Under the pieces are notes generated by a model that worked only from the letters and a program-made list of their open reading frames with translations, made no database searches and had not been told where the DNA came from. 64,000 nucleotides of DNA from NCBI GenBank assembly GCA_963812885.1, contig CAWEWZ010000002.1:1-64000 (forward strand). Reading direction: 5' to 3'. Shown here one piece after another: positions 9,319 through 24,100 of this stretch (the stretch's first letter is position 1; each line of letters starts with the position of its first letter). The DNA comes from Bog-756 sp963812885 (GTDB taxonomy: Bacteria; Actinomycetota; Acidimicrobiia; Acidimicrobiales; RAAP-2). The position numbers were made by a program, and so were the translations under genes.

Positions 9319-10184
9319 TCATCCGAGCAGATCCGAGAGGGCCGACGCCAGTTTGACCGGGTCGTGGGCCAGGCCGCTGGGCCGGGCCAGAGCGGGTGTC
9401 GACGACCTCCACGCCCGGCGTGCCCAGCCTCAGGCCCGAGGTGTCGCAGACCACCAGGTCGACCGGGACGCCGTGGCCGGCCAGGGCGTCGACGTGCATC
9501 CCGACGTCGAACTCCTCGGTCTCGGGCACCTGGGGGCGGAGGTTGCAGACGTAGACCTTCCGGGCCGCCGACCGGGCGATGCCCTGCCTGACGTCGGGCA
9601 CGGCCACCGCGGCCAGCACGCTGGTGAACAGCGACCCGGGACCGAGGATGATCTGGTCGGCAGCCGCCAGCGCGGCCATGGCTTCGACCGGGGCCTTCGG
9701 ATCGGCCGGCACCAGGGACACCCGGCGGATGTGGTCGGTGGCCATCACCGCCACCTGGCCGTCGACCTGACCCCCGTCGCACTCGGCCTTGAGGACGACC
9801 GGCTCGGTGGTCGACGGCAGCACCCGCCCCCGGACGCCCAGCAGCCGGCACGCCTCGTCGAGGGCGGCGACCGGATCCGGCGCCCCGTCGATCAGGCCGG
9901 CCAGGATCAGGTTCCCGAGGGAGTGGCCGGCCAGCTCCTCCTCCCCGAAGCGGTACTCGAAGGCGGCGGCCAGCGGCGACCCCGGTTCGGCCAGGGCCAC
10001 CAGGCACTTGCGGAGGTCCCCCGGCGGGATGATCTGGAGGAGCTGGCGGAGCCGGCCCGACGAGCCGCCGTCGTCGGCCACCGACACGATGGCGGTCACC
10101 TCGGTCGGTGTACCGGCGGACGGCCCGCAGGGTGGCGGCCAGGCCGTGGCCCCCGCCGATGGCGACGACCCGCGGTCCGCTCAC
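9319..10184 (-). CDS. yvcK: YvcK/CofD-like gluconeogenesis factor, two frameshifts
   Basis: The family binds UDP-sugars and is linked to carbon flux and cell-wall control in Gram-positives. Seen are VVAIGGGHGLAATLRAVRR at the N-terminus, SVADDGGSSGRLR, PPGDLRKCLVAL and LGPGSLFTSVLAA. Frameshifts at about 10103 and about 9393 are each cured by removing one base, giving about 287 residues ending HDPVKLASALSDLLG with the stop at 9319. The GTG start at 10184 overlaps the rapZ stop. Confidence 0.9.
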
Positions 10185-11032
10185 CGGTCGACGTCCCGGT
10201 GGAAGACCGTGGTGGGCATGCCGTGGTCGCCCAGGCGCCGGGACATCTCCTCGGCCAGGACCACCGAGCGGTGCCGGCCCCCGGTGCAGCCCATGGCCAC
10301 CGTCAGGTACGACTTCCCCTCCCTGATGTAGGCGGGGATGAGCATGAGGAAGAGGTCCTCGAGCTTGTCGAGGAACTCGGTGGTCTCCTCCCGGCCGAGC
10401 ACGAAGTCCCGGACCTCCTCGTCGAGCCCGCTGAGGCCCCGCAGCGGCTCGTTCCAGTAGGGATTGGGGAGGAACCGGCAGTCGAACATCAGGTCGACGT
10501 CGAGGGGCACCCCGTGTTTGAACCCGAAGGAGACGACCGAGGTGCGCATGGTGGCCCCCGGCCCCTCGCTGCCGAACACCTCCATCAGCCGGGTCCGGAG
10601 CTGGTTGGTGTTGAGCTCCCCGGTGTCGATCACCAGGTCGGCGCGGTCGCGCAGCCCGTCGAGCAGGAGCCGCTCGTCGGCGATCGAGTCGATGACCCCC
10701 CTGGCCGCCTGGGGATGGCGGCGGCGGGTCCCCTCGAACCTCCGGATCAGCACGTCGTCGGCGGCGTCGAGGAACAGGATCCGCACCCGGTTCCGGCCCG
10801 CTTCGAGGGCGTCCACCGCGGGCAGCACGTCGTCGAGGTCCCCTCCGCCCCGGCCGACCACGAAGGCCACCCGCTGCATCTCCGACCCGGTGCCGTCCAC
10901 CAGGTCCGAGACCTTGGCGATGAGGGCCGACGGCATGTTGTCGATCACGAACCACCCGAGGTCCTCCAGCGTGGCCGCCGCCGTCGAACGGCCGGCACCG
11001 GACATGCCGGTCACCACCAGGTACTCGCTCAT
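10181..11032 (-). CDS. rapZ: RNase adapter / nucleotide-binding protein RapZ
   Basis: An intact 283-residue P-loop protein. Walker A is VVTGMSGAGRSTAA near the N-terminus. The C-terminal domain shows SFGFKHGVPLDVDLMFDCR, FLPNPYW and AMGCTGGRHRSVVLAE, all diagnostic. In enterobacteria RapZ controls GlmZ decay; its actinobacterial role is less defined. It overlaps uvrC upstream (ATGA) and yvcK downstream (GTGA), which fixes both ends. Confidence 0.95.
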   Translation of the reverse strand: MSEYLVVTGMSGAGRSTAAATLEDLGWFVIDNMPSALIAKVSDLVDGTGSEMQRVAFVVGRGGGDLDDVLPAVDALEAGRNRVRILFLDAADDVLIRRFEGTRRRHPQAARGVIDSIADERLLLDGLRDRADLVIDTGELNTNQLRTRLMEVFGSEGPGATMRTSVVSFGFKHGVPLDVDLMFDCRFLPNPYWNEPLRGLSGLDEEVRDFVLGREETTEFLDKLEDLFLMLIPAYIREGKSYLTVAMGCTGGRHRSVVLAEEMSRRLGDHGMPTTVFHRDVDR

Positions 11033-12997
11033 CGGTCCACCTTTGCGCTCCGGTCGGCCGGTCCGTGGGGAGTCAACGGCGTGTGCAGCCGGTCGAAGAC
11101 CGCCGCGCCCACCTGGGCCGGCAACCACGATATGCCGAGGAGCTCCTCCTTGGATGCGTTCCGGAGGGCGGCCAGCCCGCCGAACTCCTCGATGAGCCGG
11201 GTCCGGCGCTTGGGTCCCAGGCCGTTGACCTGGTCCAACGCACCGACGGTCATCCGCTTCCCCCGCAGCGTGCGGTGGTAGGAGACGGCGAAGCGGTGGG
11301 CCTCGTCCCGCAGGCGCTGGAGCAGGTAGAGGCCCTCGGACTGCCGTGGCAGCCGGATGGGCTCGGAGCTGCCCGGCCGGTAGACCTCCTCGAAGCTCTT
11401 GGCCAGGGCGGCCACCGGGATCCGCTCCGACAGCCCCAGCGACTCGAGCACCTTGACGCCCACGTTGAGCTGGCCCAGGCCCCCGTCGAGGAGGAGCAGC
11501 TGGGGCGGATAGGCGAAGCGTCGCCGGGCCTGGCCCCGGGCCGAGGCCTGGCCGTCGGCGCCGGCGTCGGGTCCGTCGGCGGCGGCCCTCCCGGAGCCGG
11601 AGCCCGGGCTGAGGGCGTCGTCCTCGAGCAGGGCGGTCAGCCGGCGGGTGAGCACCTCTTCCATGGCCGCGTAGTCGTCGTTGCCGGGCACGGTGGCCAC
11701 CCGGAAGTGCCGGTAGTCGCTCTTCTTGGGCAGCCCGTCCTCGAAGACCACCATCGAGCCCACGTAGTCGGTTCCCTGCAGGTGGCTCATGTCGTAGCAC
11801 TCGATGCGCAGCGGGGCCTCGGGCAGACCCAGCTCGCGCTGGAGGGACTCGAGGGCCCGGGCCCGGCTGTTGTGGTCCGAGGTGCGGTGCAGCCGATGGC
11901 GCACGAACGCCTCGCCGGCGTTGTTCTCGACGGTCTGGAGCAGGGCGCGCTTGGGGCCACGCACCGGGACCCGGAGGACCACCGGCCCCGGCCTCCGTTC
12001 CTCCAGGTACTGGGTGACGGCATCGACGTCGACCGGCATGGTGGGCACCAGCACCTGTCGGGGCACCCCCGACGCCGGATCGGCGTACACGTCGACCAGG
12101 ATCCGCTCCATCAGCTCGGCCGGCGTCAGGTCCTCGGCCTTGTCCACGAACAGGGCCGACCGGCCCACCACCTTGCCCGACCGGACGTGGAAGACCTGCA
12201 CGGCCGCCTCCAGCTCGTCGCCGGACAGGCCGAACACGTCGAGGTCCTCGGGGCGCTCGAGCTCCATCTGGCGGACGGCGTCGGCGGCCCGCACCGCCTC
12301 GAGCTTGTCCCGGAGCACCGAGGCCCGCTCGAAGTCGAGCGCACTCGACGCCTCCTTCATCGCCGTGGCCAGGTCGCGTTCGAGGGCGGCGGTGTCGCCG
12401 TCGAGGAACGAGATCAGATCGGCCACCAACCGGTCGTACTCGGCGTGGTCCACCGCCCCCACGCACGGTCCCGAGCAGCGCTCGATGTGGTACATCAGGC
12501 AGGGCCGGCCCAGGCGCTGGTGCCGCTTGAGCTTGGTGTCCGAGCAGGTCCGGACCGGAAACGACCGCAGCAACAGGTCGAGCGTGTCCCGGATGGCCCC
12601 GGTGTTGGCGTAGGGACCGAAGTAGCGCACGCCGCTGCGCTTGCGCCCGCGCACCACCGCCGGCCGGGGCCACTCGTCGCTGACGGTCAGGGCCAGCCAG
12701 GGATAGCTCTTGTCGTCCTTCAGCCGCACGTTGTAGCGGGGCTGGAACTCCTTGATCAGGTTGTGCTCGAGGATGGAGGGCCTCGGACTCGCTGCCCACC
12801 ACCATCCACTCGACGTGGTCGGCCTGGGAGACCATCTGGGCCGTCCTCGGGCCGAGGCCGGCCGGGTCCTGGAAGTACGAGTTGAGGCGCTGCCGGAGGG
12901 ACTTGGCCTTGCCCACGTAGATCACCCGCCCGTGGGCGTCGATGAACTGGTACGAACCGGGTGCGTCGGGAATCGAGCCGGGGAGCGGTCGGGTCAC
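11029..12997 (-). CDS. uvrC: Excinuclease ABC subunit C, one frameshift
   Basis: Makes both incisions during nucleotide excision repair with UvrA/UvrB. The GIY-YIG nuclease domain opens with GSYQFIDAHGRVIYVGKAKS. The UVR motif region is ALDFERASVLRDKLEAVRA, the RNase H-like C-nuclease shows RIECYDMSHLQGTDYVGSM, and a helix-hairpin-helix ends the protein (LDQVNGLGPKRRTRLIEEFG). The frame changes at 12775-12776; one extra base interrupts SESEALILEHNLI. The corrected length is about 655 residues. Start GTG is 12997 or the adjacent GTG at 13000. It is the first gene of the operon running to the orphan binding protein; nadA diverges 200 nt upstream. Confidence 0.95.
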
Positions 12998-13195
12998 CAC
13001 CCCACCAGTGTGCCGTGCCGGGACCGGAACCGGTCCACCGCGCCGCCGCCGGTCCGACGGCATAGACTGAGCGCCAAGCCGGCCTGGTTTCCGGCGACAT
13101 CTACCGCTCCGGGGCCGACAACCCCGCGGATGGGCGACCAGGCTGTCCCCGCCGGCCACCAACCGGAGCGCCTCCACAAGGGGGTCATACCCAGC

Positions 13196-14311
13196 ATGCT
13201 CCGGCTCCAGACAGCACTCCCCGACCGCTATACGACAGCGGATCCCGATCAGCTGGCCCGATGGATCGGCCGGGCCAAGGCCGAACTCGGGTCCCGGGTG
13301 ATCATCCTCGGCCACCACTACCAGCGCGACGAGGTGATGGCCTGGGCCGACGCCCGGGGTGACTCCTTCGGCCTGTCCCGCATCGCCGCCGACCAGTCGG
13401 AGGCCGAATTCGTCGTCTTCTGCGGCGTGCACTTCATGGCCGAGTCGGCCGACATCCTCACCGGGCCCCACCAGCAGGTGATCCTGCCCGACCTCAACGC
13501 CGGGTGCTCGATGGCCGACATGGCCGACATCGACGCGGTGGAGGAGGCGTGGGAGTCCCTGGCCGGGGTGACCGACATCGACCGGGTGGTCCCGGTCACC
13601 TACATGAACTCGGCGGCCTCGCTGAAGGCGTTCGTCGGCGCCCACGGCGGGGTGGTCTGCACCTCGTCCAACGCCCGGGCCGTGTTGACCTGGGCCCTCG
13701 GACCGGACGACGAGGGCCACCGCCGCGGCGACCAGGTCCTCTTCTTCCCCGACCAGCACCTCGGCCGCAACACCGGCTTCGAGCTCGGGTACGGCGCCGA
13801 CGACATGGCGGTGTGGAACCCGCGACTCGACCAGGGCGGCCTCGACGACGCCACCCTCAAGTCGGCCACCCTGCTCCTGTGGAAGGGGCACTGCTCGGTC
13901 CACCAGCGCTTCTCCCCCGCCCACATCGAGGCCTTCCGGGCCGAGCACCCCGGGGGCATCGTGGTCGTCCATCCCGAGTGCTCCCACGAGGTGGTCGAGG
14001 CCGCCGACCTCACCGGCTCGACCGATTTCATCATCCGGGCGGTGGCCGACGCCCCTCCGGGCTCGGTGATCGGGGTGGGGACGGAGATCCATCTGGTCAA
14101 GCGCCTCGACGACGAGACACCGGACAAGACGGTGGTCTCCCTCGACCCCCTGGTCTGCCCGTGCTCGACCATGTTCCGCATCGACGCCGCCCATCTGGCC
14201 TGGGTGCTGGAGGGGTTGGTGGCCGGTGAGGTCCGCAACCGGATCACCGTGGACGAAGCCACCGCCTCATGGGCCCGGGTGGCCCTCGAGCGGATGCTGA
14301 CCACGGTCTGA
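13196..14311 (+). CDS. nadA: Quinolinate synthase A
   Basis: Condenses iminoaspartate and dihydroxyacetone phosphate to quinolinate in NAD synthesis, using a 4Fe-4S cluster. The 371-residue protein shows ILGHHYQRDEVMAWAD, VFCGVHFMAE, DLNAGCSMAD, VCTSSNA, HPECSHEV and LVCPCSTMF, which include the expected cluster cysteines. The ATG at 13196 fits the family N-terminus. No nadB or nadC is adjacent, so it stands alone, divergent from uvrC. The 198-nt upstream region shows no obvious riboswitch. Confidence 0.95.
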   Translation: MLRLQTALPDRYTTADPDQLARWIGRAKAELGSRVIILGHHYQRDEVMAWADARGDSFGLSRIAADQSEAEFVVFCGVHFMAESADILTGPHQQVILPDLNAGCSMADMADIDAVEEAWESLAGVTDIDRVVPVTYMNSAASLKAFVGAHGGVVCTSSNARAVLTWALGPDDEGHRRGDQVLFFPDQHLGRNTGFELGYGADDMAVWNPRLDQGGLDDATLKSATLLLWKGHCSVHQRFSPAHIEAFRAEHPGGIVVVHPECSHEVVEAADLTGSTDFIIRAVADAPPGSVIGVGTEIHLVKRLDDETPDKTVVSLDPLVCPCSTMFRIDAAHLAWVLEGLVAGEVRNRITVDEATASWARVALERMLTTV

Positions 14312-14312
14312 A

Positions 14313-14336
14313 CCGGCCGCCTCGGGTCGGGGCCGG
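14313..14336. terminator. Hairpin between convergent nadA and uvrA
   Basis: CCGGCC (14313-14318) pairs with GGCCGG (14331-14336) around a 12-nt loop, directly after the nadA stop and before the uvrA stop. No U-run is seen. A bidirectional terminator is plausible. Confidence 0.35.
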
Positions 14337-14341
14337 ACCGG

Positions 14342-17278
<2,937 letters not shown>

Positions 17279-17318
17279 CCCGGGTGAGGATACCGGTGCA
17301 CGCGACCGGCTCCTGCGG

Positions 17319-19449
17319 TCAGAGGTCAGCGGTCACCTCGATGTCGGCGGTGGCCCCCGCCAGCACGGCCGAACCGTCGACCGGGTCGCGGGTCAACAGG
17401 GCCCGCAGCTCGGTGATCTCGTCGCGGAGCAGGGCGGCCTCCTCGAACCGGAGCTCCTCGGCGGCCCGGTTCATCTCGCCGTCGAGCCGGTGGATGAGGG
17501 CCGAGAGCTCGTCGGCGTCGGGGCCGACGGCCTGGGCCATCTCCGCCGCCGCCGCCCGGGGGTCCACACCCGCGGCCCGGCCCTTCTGGGCCCGGTCGGC
17601 CGCCGACCGGCTGTTCGGCCCCGAGCTGATGGCCGCCGACCCGATGCCCTCGCCCCGCACCCGCTCGAGGATGTCGGTCACCGACTTGGAGATGGACCGG
17701 GGATCGATCCCGTGGGCTTCGTTGTAGGCGATCTGCCGGGCCCGGCGGCGCTGGGTCTCGCCGATGGCCACGGTCATCGAGTTGGTGACGGTGTCGGCGT
17801 ACATGACCACCCGGCCGTCGATGTTCCGGGCGGCCCGGCCCATGGTCTGGATGAGCGACGAGGCCGAGCGGAGGAAGCCCTCCTTGTCGGCGTCGAGGAT
17901 GGCCACCAGGGCCACTTCGGGCAGGTCGAGGCCCTCGCGGAGGAGGTTGATGCCCACCAGGACGTCGAAGGCCCCGAGCCGCAGCTCGCGGAGGATTTCG
18001 ATGCGGGCCATGGTGTCGACGTCGGAGTGCAGGTACTGGACCCTGACCCCCTGCTCGGCGAGGTAGTCGGCTCAGGTCCTCGGCCATCTTCTTGGTCAGG
18101 GTGGTGACCAGCACCCGGTGGCCGGCGGCCACGGTGGCCTCGATCCGCTCGCGGAGGTCGTCGATCTGGCCGGTGGTGGGGCGGATGTCCACCTCGGGGT
18201 CGACCAGGCCGGTGGGCCGGATCACCTGCTCGACCACGTTGGCGCTGTGCTCGAGCTCCCACGGGCCGGGGGTGGCCGACAACAGGATGGTCTGGCCGGT
18301 GCGCTCGACGAACTCCTCGAACCGGAGCGGTCGGTTGTCCATGGCCGACGGCAGCCGGAACCCGTGGTCGACCAGGGTCTCCTTCCGCGACCGGTCGCCG
18401 GCGTACTGGCCCCGGAGCTGGGGGACGGCCACGTGGCTCTCGTCGAGGACGACCAGGAAGTCCTTGGGGAAGAAGTCGAGCAGGGTGAAGGGGGCCTCCC
18501 CCGGGGCCCGGCCGTCGAGGTGCCGGCTGTAGTTCTCGATGCCGCTGCACACCCCCGTCTCGGCCAGCATCTCGAGGTCGTACTCGGTGCGCATGCGCAG
18601 CCGCTGGGCCTCGAGCAGTTTGCCGGCGCCCTCGAGCTCGCCGAGCCGCTGGCGCAGTTCGGTCTCGATGCTGGCCACGGCCAGCTTCATCCGCTCGTCG
18701 CCGGTGCCGTAGTGGGTGTTGGCGAAGACGACCAGCTCGTCGAGCTCGTCGCCGATCTCGCCGGTGAGCACGTCGAAGGGCCGGATGCGCTCGACGGTGT
18801 CGCCGAAGAACTCGATGCGGACGGCGTGGCTCTCGTAGGCGGCATGGATCTCGACGGTGTCGCCCCGGGCCCGGAACTGACCCCGGGACAGGTTGACGTC
18901 GTTCCTCGAGTACTGGAGGTCGACCAGCCGCCGGAGCAGGGCGCGCTGGTCGTGCACCTCCCCGGGGTGGAGGGCCACGATGCGGTCGCGGTACTCCTCC
19001 GGCGATCCCAACCCGTAGATGCACGAGACCGAGGCCACCACGATGGTGTCCGGCCGGAGCAGCAGGCACGACGTGCAGGCATGGCGCAGCCGGTCGATCT
19101 CGTCGTTGATGGAGGAGTCCTTCTCGATGTAGGTGTCCGACGACGGGACGTACGCCTCGGGCTGGTAGTAGTCGTAGTAGGAGACGAAGTACTCGACCCG
19201 GTTGTGGGGGAAGAACTCCTTGAGCTCGGCGGCCAGCTGCGCGGCCAGGGACTTGTTCGGCTCGACGATCAGGGTGGGCCGCTGGACGGCCTCGATGGTC
19301 CAGGCGATGGTGGCCGTCTTGCCCGATCCGGTGATGCCCAGCAGCGTCTGGTACCGGTCGCCCCGTTCGAGCCCGGCCACCAGCCCGGCGATGGCCTCCG
19401 GCTGGTCGCCGGCGGGGCGGAACGGCGACACGACCTCGAATTCGGGCAT
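17319..19449 (-). CDS. uvrB: Excinuclease ABC subunit B, one frameshift
   Basis: The helicase-like damage verifier of excision repair. Visible are GITGSGKTATIAW (Walker A), the beta-hairpin YDYYQPEAYVP, VVLDESHVAVPQL (DExH), LLSATPGPWE, GINLLREGLDLPEVALVAI, TMGRAARN and a C-terminal UVR motif (LRFEEAALLRDEITELRALL). The frame changes near 18070; one base removed restores TKKMAEDLADYLAEQGVRVQ and about 709 residues. The ATG at 19449 gives the classical MPEFEVVSPF start; an in-frame ATG at 19479 is less likely. Confidence 0.95.
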
Positions 19450-19539
19450 GTCGCCGATGGTACCGGGAGGGTGTGACATCGCCGCCCGGGCCGGTAGGGG
19501 CGCGTCGTCGGGGCGCGCCCGGGGTCCCACCCGGGGCGG

Positions 19540-20148
19540 TCAGCTCCGGTGGCGCAGCCCGGTCAGCACCCTCCACACCCGGTCCACCTCGGCCTGGAGG
19601 TGGGCGTGGTCGCCCGAGTTGTCGACCACCAGGTCGGCGCCCTCCAGCCGGGCCGAGCGGTCGATCTGGGAGCCGATCCGGGCCTCGGCGTCGGAGGGGT
19701 CCATCCCCCGCAGGGTCACCAGCCGCTCGAGGGCCAGGCCGGTCGGGGTGTCGACCACGATCACCGCGGCCAGATCCAGCGTCTCCCGGTGGATGGGCTT
19801 GAGCAGCGGGATGTCCATGACCACGATCTCGTCGGTCCCGGCGAACCGGTCCCGGCGGTTGATCATCTCGACCCCGATGGCGGGATGGGTGATGGCGTTG
19901 AGGTCGGCCAGGGCCTCGGGATGGCCGAAGACCATGCCGGCCAGCGTGGGACGGTCGATTGCGCCCCCCGGGCCCACGATCTCGGAGCCGAAGCGGTCGA
20001 TCAGGGGCTGGTAGGCGGGGCCGCCGGGCACCACCACCTCCCGGGCCACGGTGTCGGCGTCGACCAGTTGGGCCCCGTGGTCGACCAGCAACCCGGCCAC
20101 CGTCGATTTCCCGGCGCCGATCCCGCCGGTGAGGCCGACCGTGAGCAT
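19540..20148 (-). CDS. coaE: Dephospho-CoA kinase
   Basis: Catalyses the last step of coenzyme A synthesis. The 202-residue P-loop kinase is intact: GLTGGIGAGKSTVAGLL (Walker A), QLVDADTVAREVV (substrate Asp), ITHPAIG and VVMDIPLLKP. It lies 13 nt downstream of the methyltransferase stop and 90 nt upstream of uvrB; coaE beside uvrB is usual in actinobacteria. Confidence 0.95.
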   Translation of the reverse strand: MLTVGLTGGIGAGKSTVAGLLVDHGAQLVDADTVAREVVVPGGPAYQPLIDRFGSEIVGPGGAIDRPTLAGMVFGHPEALADLNAITHPAIGVEMINRRDRFAGTDEIVVMDIPLLKPIHRETLDLAAVIVVDTPTGLALERLVTLRGMDPSDAEARIGSQIDRSARLEGADLVVDNSGDHAHLQAEVDRVWRVLTGLRHRS

Positions 20149-20161
20149 CCTCCCGGCCCGG

Positions 20162-21021
20162 TCAGACCGGGCGGCGCGGCCGGGACGCGGTGGCGAACAG
20201 CACCATGGTGGTCCGGTCGAGCTGGTCGGTCACGAAGAAGTCGTCGGCGGTGATGCCGGTCATCCCCCCCGAGTCGCCCCGGGCGATGAGCCGGTAGGCC
20301 ACCGGGAGCACCCGGGTGTAGATGCCCGACATACCACGACCGCGGGATCCGGTGGCGGAGGTCGAACACGTCCAGCGCCAGCACCTTGTCGGCCTTGACC
20401 CTCCGGGCGGTGAAGTCGGCCTTGACCCGGGGCACGGCGTCGAGGCCCTGCACGGTGACGTCGTGGAAGTGCCGGCCCAGCATCTCGGCCAGCTCGGGCG
20501 GCTCGAAGAGGTGGATGTGGAAGGGGTTCTCGAAGTCGGCGGGGGCGTTGGGGGTGAGGAAGAAGACGGTCCCGTCGTCGGCCAGCACCCGGGACAGCTC
20601 GCTGACGTGGCCCTCGGGGTCGTCGAAGTGCTCGATGAGGTGCGAGGAGCAGGCCCAGGCGAAGCTGCCCCGGGCGAAGCCCGAGGGAGAGGGCGTTCAT
20701 CTGGGCCACCTGCAGGCCGTCACCGCCCCACCGGTCCTCGGCCACCGACACTGCGTCGGCGCTGTAGTCGGCCCCGACCACGGCCCGGTCCTCGGACAGG
20801 AAGCGGGCCGACTCGAACCCCTGGCCGCAGCCCACGTCGAGCATGGTCCCCGGGCCCAGCCGCTCGATCACCGTGCGGTAGCCGGCGGCGTGCAGGGCGA
20901 GCAGCGAATCGGGGGTCACGCCCTCCATGGGCCGTTCGCCGGTGAGCCGCCGGCCCGGCCGCGGGCGACGGACCGGGTCGACCACCGCCCGGCCCCCCGG
21001 GTCCGTTCCGTTCTCGCTCAT
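20162..21021 (-). CDS. Class I SAM-dependent methyltransferase (methyltransferase 11 type), two frameshifts
   Basis: Motif I is MLDVGCGQGFESARFL (SAM binding), followed by VVGADYSADAV and, in the next frame, VLADDGTVFFLTPNAP (motif III region). The acceptor is unknown. The coding text moves through all three frames, near 20690 and near 20340; each shift equals one extra base, and correction gives about 285 residues ending TASRPRRPV with the stop at 20162. The gene diverges from the AftD-like gene, so a role in surface glycan or lipid modification is possible but only inferred. Confidence 0.75.
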
Positions 21022-21095
21022 CTGGGCTCCCGAGGTCGTGGCCGGCCCGTGACGCGCACGTGCGGCAGTGAATCCTTCGCTGGTCGTCGGTTGTT

Positions 21096-21101
21096 TACAC
21101 T
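21096..21101 (+). promoter_or_regulatory. Candidate -10 element of the AftD-like gene
   Basis: TACACT sits in an unusually A/T-rich patch (TTGTTTACACTACC) 11 nt before the GTG start at 21113. The expected transcription start would lie almost at the start codon, so the mRNA may be leaderless. No good -35 is seen. Confidence 0.35.
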
Positions 21102-21112
21102 ACCGATCACTC

Positions 21113-24100
21113 GTGTCGGATCCCCAACCTTCCACCGTCGCGCCCCCAGGCCTGTCCTCGGACCGGTCGCTCGACCGCCGACTCCGCTCACCCAGCCGCC
21201 TGCGGGCCGTCGTCGACTACTCGGCCCTGGCCGTGCTGGCCCTGCGTCCCCATGCTGTGGTCCCGCCCCGGCCTGGTGAGCGACGACACCAAGACCTACC
21301 TCTATCTCGATCCGGGCCGCTACGTCCGGGACGCCGTCTCGGTGTGGGACCCGGGCGTGGCCCTCGGGACGGTGACCCACCAGAACATCGGCTATCTGCT
21401 CCCCATGGGGCCGTTCTTCTGGGCCATGGCCGAGCTCCACGTGCCGTTGTGGATCGCCCAGCGCCTGTGGATGGGAGGCCTGCTCTTCGCCGCCGGGGCC
21501 GGCGCCCTCTACCTGTGCCGGACCATCGGTCTCACCGGTCCGGGCCGCTACGTGGCCGCCATCGCCTTCATGTTCACCCCCTACGTGCTCCAGTACTCGG
21601 GACGCATCTCGGTGATCCTGCTGCCGTGGTCGGGACTGCCCTGGATGGTGGCCTTCGTCATCCTCGCCCTCCGGATGGGAGGGTGGCGCTATCCGGCCCT
21701 GTTCGCCCTGGTGGTGGCCCTGGTCAGCGGCATCAATGCCAGCTCGATCCTCTTCGTGGGCATCGCCCCGGTGCTGTGGCTCCCCTACGCCGTGGTGGTG
21801 GCCCGCGAGGCCACCTGGCGCCGGGCCTGGGGGGTGGCCTGGAAGGTCGGCCTGCTCAGCGCGCTGGTCTCGTTGTGGTGGGCGGTCGGGCTCCAGGTGG
21901 AAGCGGCCTACGGGGTCAACGTCCTCAAGTACACCGAGACCGTCCCGGCCACCAGCAACGGCTCGCTGGCCTCGGAGATCATCCGGGGGCTGGGCTACTG
22001 GTACTTCTACGGATCGGACCGCATCGGCCCGTGGACCCAGTCGGCGGTGGCCTACACCCAGAACCTGTGGCTGATCGGGGCCAGCTTCGCCGTGCCCGTG
22101 CTGTGCTTCATCGCCGCCGTCTTCACCCGGTGGCGGTACCGGGCCTACTTCGTGTTCATCACCGTGGCGGGCATGGTCCTGGCCGTCGGGCCCAACCCGT
22201 ACGCCGATCCGTCCACGGTCGGATCGGTCATCAAGTCCTTCCTGGTGGACACCACGGCCGGACTGGCCCTGCGCTCCACCGACCGGGCCTCGCCGGTGGT
22301 CATCCTCGGCCTGGCCATGTTCCTCGGCGCCGGGGTCAGCGCGGTGGCCGCCCGGGTGCGCCGCACCGGGCTGGTCATCGGCGGGTTCGCCCTGGCCGCC
22401 GTGGCCGGGGCCACCGCGCCCCTGTGGACCGGGGGCATCATCGCCAACGGCTTCACCCAACCGGCGGCCCCCCCGCTCTACGTGCGCCAGGCCGCCGCCG
22501 CCCTCAACTCGTCCCACCCCGGGACCAGGGTCTACGCCCTGCCCGGCAACAACTTCGCCGCCTACCGGTGGGGGGACACCATCGACACGGTCTATCCCGG
22601 GCTGATGACCCGACCCTTCGTGACCCACGAGCAGCAGATCATGGGCTCGCTGGCCACCGCCGACACCCTGCAGGCGGTGGACACACCGCTGCAGGACGGC
22701 ACCATGGACTGGAACGCGCTGGCCCCGATGGCCTCCCTGATGAGCGCCGGGGACGTGCTCGTCCAGTACGACCAGGCCTACGAGCGCTACGACACGGCCA
22801 ACCCCCAGCAGGTGGCGTCGGACCTGGCCACCACCCCGGCCGGTCTCGGCGATCCTGTCTCCTACGGCGCCCCGAGGCCGAACGTGCCCCTGGTCCCCCA
22901 CTTCGACGAGGCGGCCCTGGCCCGTCCGCCCAACCAGGGATGGACGGCCCCACTGGTCTCCTACACGGTCGCCGACCCACGCCCGGTGGTCCGGACCGAG
23001 TCGACCAAGACCCCACTGGTGGTCGACGGCGACGCCTCGGGCATCGTGGGCGCGGCCTCGGTCGGTCTGCTGTCCGGCAACCCGAGCATCCTCTACGCCG
23101 GCACGCTCGACACCGACGCCTCCCTCAAGAAGGCCACCCTGGGCGGGCCGGCCGACCTGGTGGTCACCGACACCAACCGCAAGCGGGCCATGGAGTGGAA
23201 CACCCTCTCCGAGAACACCGGGTCCACGGAGACGGCGGCCCAGGGCCCGGACACCACCAACCCGGCCGACGAGCCGCTCAACCTGTTCCCGAAGGCGCCG
23301 GCCGACGCCCAGTCCACCGCGGTGTACAGCGGGATCGCCTCGGTCAGTGCCTCGTCCTACGGGTCCTCGATCACCTACCTCCCCGAGGACCGGCCCTACA
23401 GCGCCATCGACGGCAACACCCAGACCGCCTGGGTGGACAACTCCTTCGCCCCGCCCCAAGGCCAGTGGTGGCAGGTGGTCCTGGACCATCCGACGACGGA
23501 GAGCTCGCTCACCTTCGTCCAGCCCCAGACCGGTGATCCCGACCGGTCGATCTCGAAGGTGACCATCACCTTCGACGGCCGGCACCCGGTCTCGGTCCCG
23601 CTCGGCCCCGCCTCCCTGACACCGCCCGGGCAGGTGGTCACCTTCCCGTCCCGGACCTTCACCAGACTCCGCATCACCATCACCGAGGTGCATGTGGCCG
23701 ACCCGTCGGTGCCGGTGACCTCGCGCAGTTCGGTCGGCTTCGCCGAGGTGGAGATCCCCGGCGTGACCGCCAGCGAGATCATCTCGATGCCCCAGGATCT
23801 GCTGCGGGCGGCCGGGGCCTCCTCCGCCGCCGACCGGCTGAGCCTGGTCATGACCCGGCTGCGCAGCTCGGGCACCCCACCGTTCTACGACACCGAGACC
23901 TCGCTCAACCGCAACTTCTGGCTGCCCACGGCGCGGAGCTTCTCGATGACCGGGTCGGCCACCATCTCCCCGCTCATCCCCGATGACGAGATCGACCGCC
24001 TGGTGGGGAGACCCGGGGCCGACGGGACGGGCATCGTGGCCTACTCGCTGGGCCGGCTGCCCGGGGACCTCCGGGCCGGGGCCATCGCCACCCTGGACGG

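Noticed and set aside
12998..13195. A riboswitch upstream of nadA
   Set aside because: The 198-nt divergent region has no recognisable NAD-II or other riboswitch core that I could identify by eye.
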